This document shows positions 63,238 to 64,000 of a DNA stretch of 64,000 nucleotides, piece after piece. Under the pieces are notes generated by a model. That model saw only the letters and a program-made list of their open reading frames with translations. It was not told where the DNA came from and ran no database searches. Made by a program: the position numbers and the translations under genes. Source of the stretch: Pseudoalteromonas sp. MM1 (GTDB lineage Bacteria > Pseudomonadota > Gammaproteobacteria > Enterobacterales > Alteromonadaceae); NCBI RefSeq assembly GCF_030296835.1, contig NZ_AP027922.1, positions 1,488,001 through 1,552,000 of the forward strand, in the 5' to 3' direction. How positions within the stretch are numbered: the first letter of the stretch is position 1; the number at the start of each line of letters is the position of its first letter.

Positions 63238-64000
63238 ATGTCAGCAGGATTAAAATTTAAACAGGCTATTGCTAATAACCGTCCATTGCAGGTGGTAGGT
63301 ACTATAAATGCCTACACAGCCATGATGGCGGAAAAAATGGGCCACCAAGCTATTTATCTCTCTGGTGCCGGTGTTGCGAACGCGTCTTACGGTATGCCCG
63401 ATTTAGGTATGACTAGCCTTGATAACGTGCTTGAAGATATTCGCCGTATTACTGGTGCAAGCGATTTGCCACTACTAGTAGATGCCGATACAGGCTGGGG
63501 CGGTGCGTTTAATATTGCCCGTACCGTTAAAGAAATGACCAAAGCAGGCGCAGCGGGTTTTCATATTGAAGATCAAGTAGCGCAAAAGCGTTGCGGCCAT
63601 CGCCCTAATAAAGAAATTGTAAGCCAAGGTGAAATGGTTGACCGTATTAAAGCGGCGGTTGATGCGAAAACCGATAGCGACTTTTACATTATGGCCCGCA
63701 CCGATGCGTTTCAAAAAGAAGGCTTAAATGCCGCAATTGATCGCGCAGCTGCCTGTGTTGAGGCTGGTGCAGACGCAATTTTTGCTGAAGCCGTGCACGA
63801 CCTTGCCGATTATCAAGCGTTTTCTGACGCGTTAAACGTGCCTATTTTGGCTAACATTACTGAGTTTGGCCAAACACCTATTTACACCAAAGAACAGTTA
63901 AGTGAGGTCGGTGTTGAAATGGTGCTTTACCCACTTAGTGCGTTTAGAGCTATGAATAAAGCAGCGCTTAATGTGTACTCTGCGATTTTAAATGAAGGCT
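63238..64000 (+). CDS. prpB: 2-methylisocitrate lyase PrpB (3' end cut by window)
   Basis: Cleaves 2-methylisocitrate to succinate and pyruvate in propionate degradation; 254 codons visible of the usual about 295. [38 protein letters not shown] at the N-terminus, [19 protein letters not shown], the catalytic KRCGH motif (Cys) in [26 protein letters not shown] and [10 protein letters not shown] are diagnostic. AGGAGA lies before the ATG. The remaining prp genes would lie to the right of the window. Confidence 0.97.
   Translation, partial: MSAGLKFKQAIANNRPLQVVGTINAYTAMMAEKMGHQAIYLSGAGVANASYGMPDLGMTSLDNVLEDIRRITGASDLPLLVDADTGWGGAFNIARTVKEMTKAGAAGFHIEDQVAQKRCGHRPNKEIVSQGEMVDRIKAAVDAKTDSDFYIMARTDAFQKEGLNAAIDRAAACVEAGADAIFAEAVHDLADYQAFSDALNVPILANITEFGQTPIYTKEQLSEVGVEMVLYPLSAFRAMNKAALNVYSAILNEG

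Noticed and set aside
63475..63714. 79-codon minus-strand frame inside prpB
   Set aside because: Antisense to the conserved PrpB active-site region.

Overview
The window looks like a chromosomal segment of a marine gammaproteobacterium of the order Alteromonadales, most likely Pseudoalteromonas. This is inferred from the low-to-moderate GC content, the FecR/TonB-receptor pair, the conserved rne-rluC-maf-yceD-rpmF-plsX-fab-acpP-mltG-tmk-holB gene order, short MITE-like elements with TACCAAT termini, and a Vibrio-vps-like exopolysaccharide locus. No rRNA, tRNA, CRISPR array or transposase gene was seen. The left edge cuts a fecR-like gene and the right edge cuts prpB.

1-11.9 kb: a FecR-like anti-sigma regulator and an STN-containing TonB-dependent receptor; an orphan ExbD; a DUF2383 helical-bundle protein; aceK followed by a LysR regulator; a DUF4124 protein; and the divergent yejK / yejL-yejM(DUF3413) pair. 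11.9-29.1 kb: a housekeeping core with RNase E (long C-terminal 16-residue repeats), rluC, a HAD phosphatase, maf, yceD-rpmF-plsX, fabD-fabG-acpP-fabF (no fabH between plsX and fabD), pabC, mltG, tmk, holB, a PilZ protein and tatD, then a PhoD-like hydrolase.

31.8-59.8 kb is a surface and biofilm region. On the minus strand are an O-antigen-ligase-like protein and an apparent three-gene operon: lapG-like protease, lapD-like c-di-GMP receptor, and a small secreted Ala/Thr-rich protein carrying a TAAG tetrapeptide (the LapG recognition motif in known systems). On the plus strand is a large exopolysaccharide locus: galU, wecB, wecC (UDP-ManNAcA supply), two GT4 transferases, flippase, polymerase, a CapK-type adenylate-forming enzyme, an ATP-grasp enzyme, a predicted helical-toroid protein, and a WecG/TagA/CpsF transferase. 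A separately transcribed secreted choice-of-anchor-A/FG-GAP protein follows, then WcaJ-type initiating transferase, outer-membrane barrel, Wza-like exporter, Wzc-like tyrosine kinase, PHP-type tyrosine phosphatase and a VpsP-like protein. The last part matches the vpsL-M-N-O-P order with a phosphatase inserted.

60.6-64 kb: rsmF on the minus strand, then a GntR/FCD regulator with three GTCGAC-centred palindromes upstream, followed by a heptanucleotide tandem repeat and prpB (2-methylcitrate cycle).

The most unusual non-genic signal is an interspersed repeat family at three intergenic loci (about 11.9-12.4, 30.97-31.84 and 59.85-60.41 kb). Its units are bounded by CACAAAGAG / CTCTTTGTG arms, and several contain a short reading frame ending in an SKA(Q/K)RL-like peptide. 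Other points worth checking are the Asp-to-Gly change at the expected LapG catalytic position, the near-leaderless yceD promoter, and the second signal peptide and ribosome-binding site inside the TonB receptor gene.
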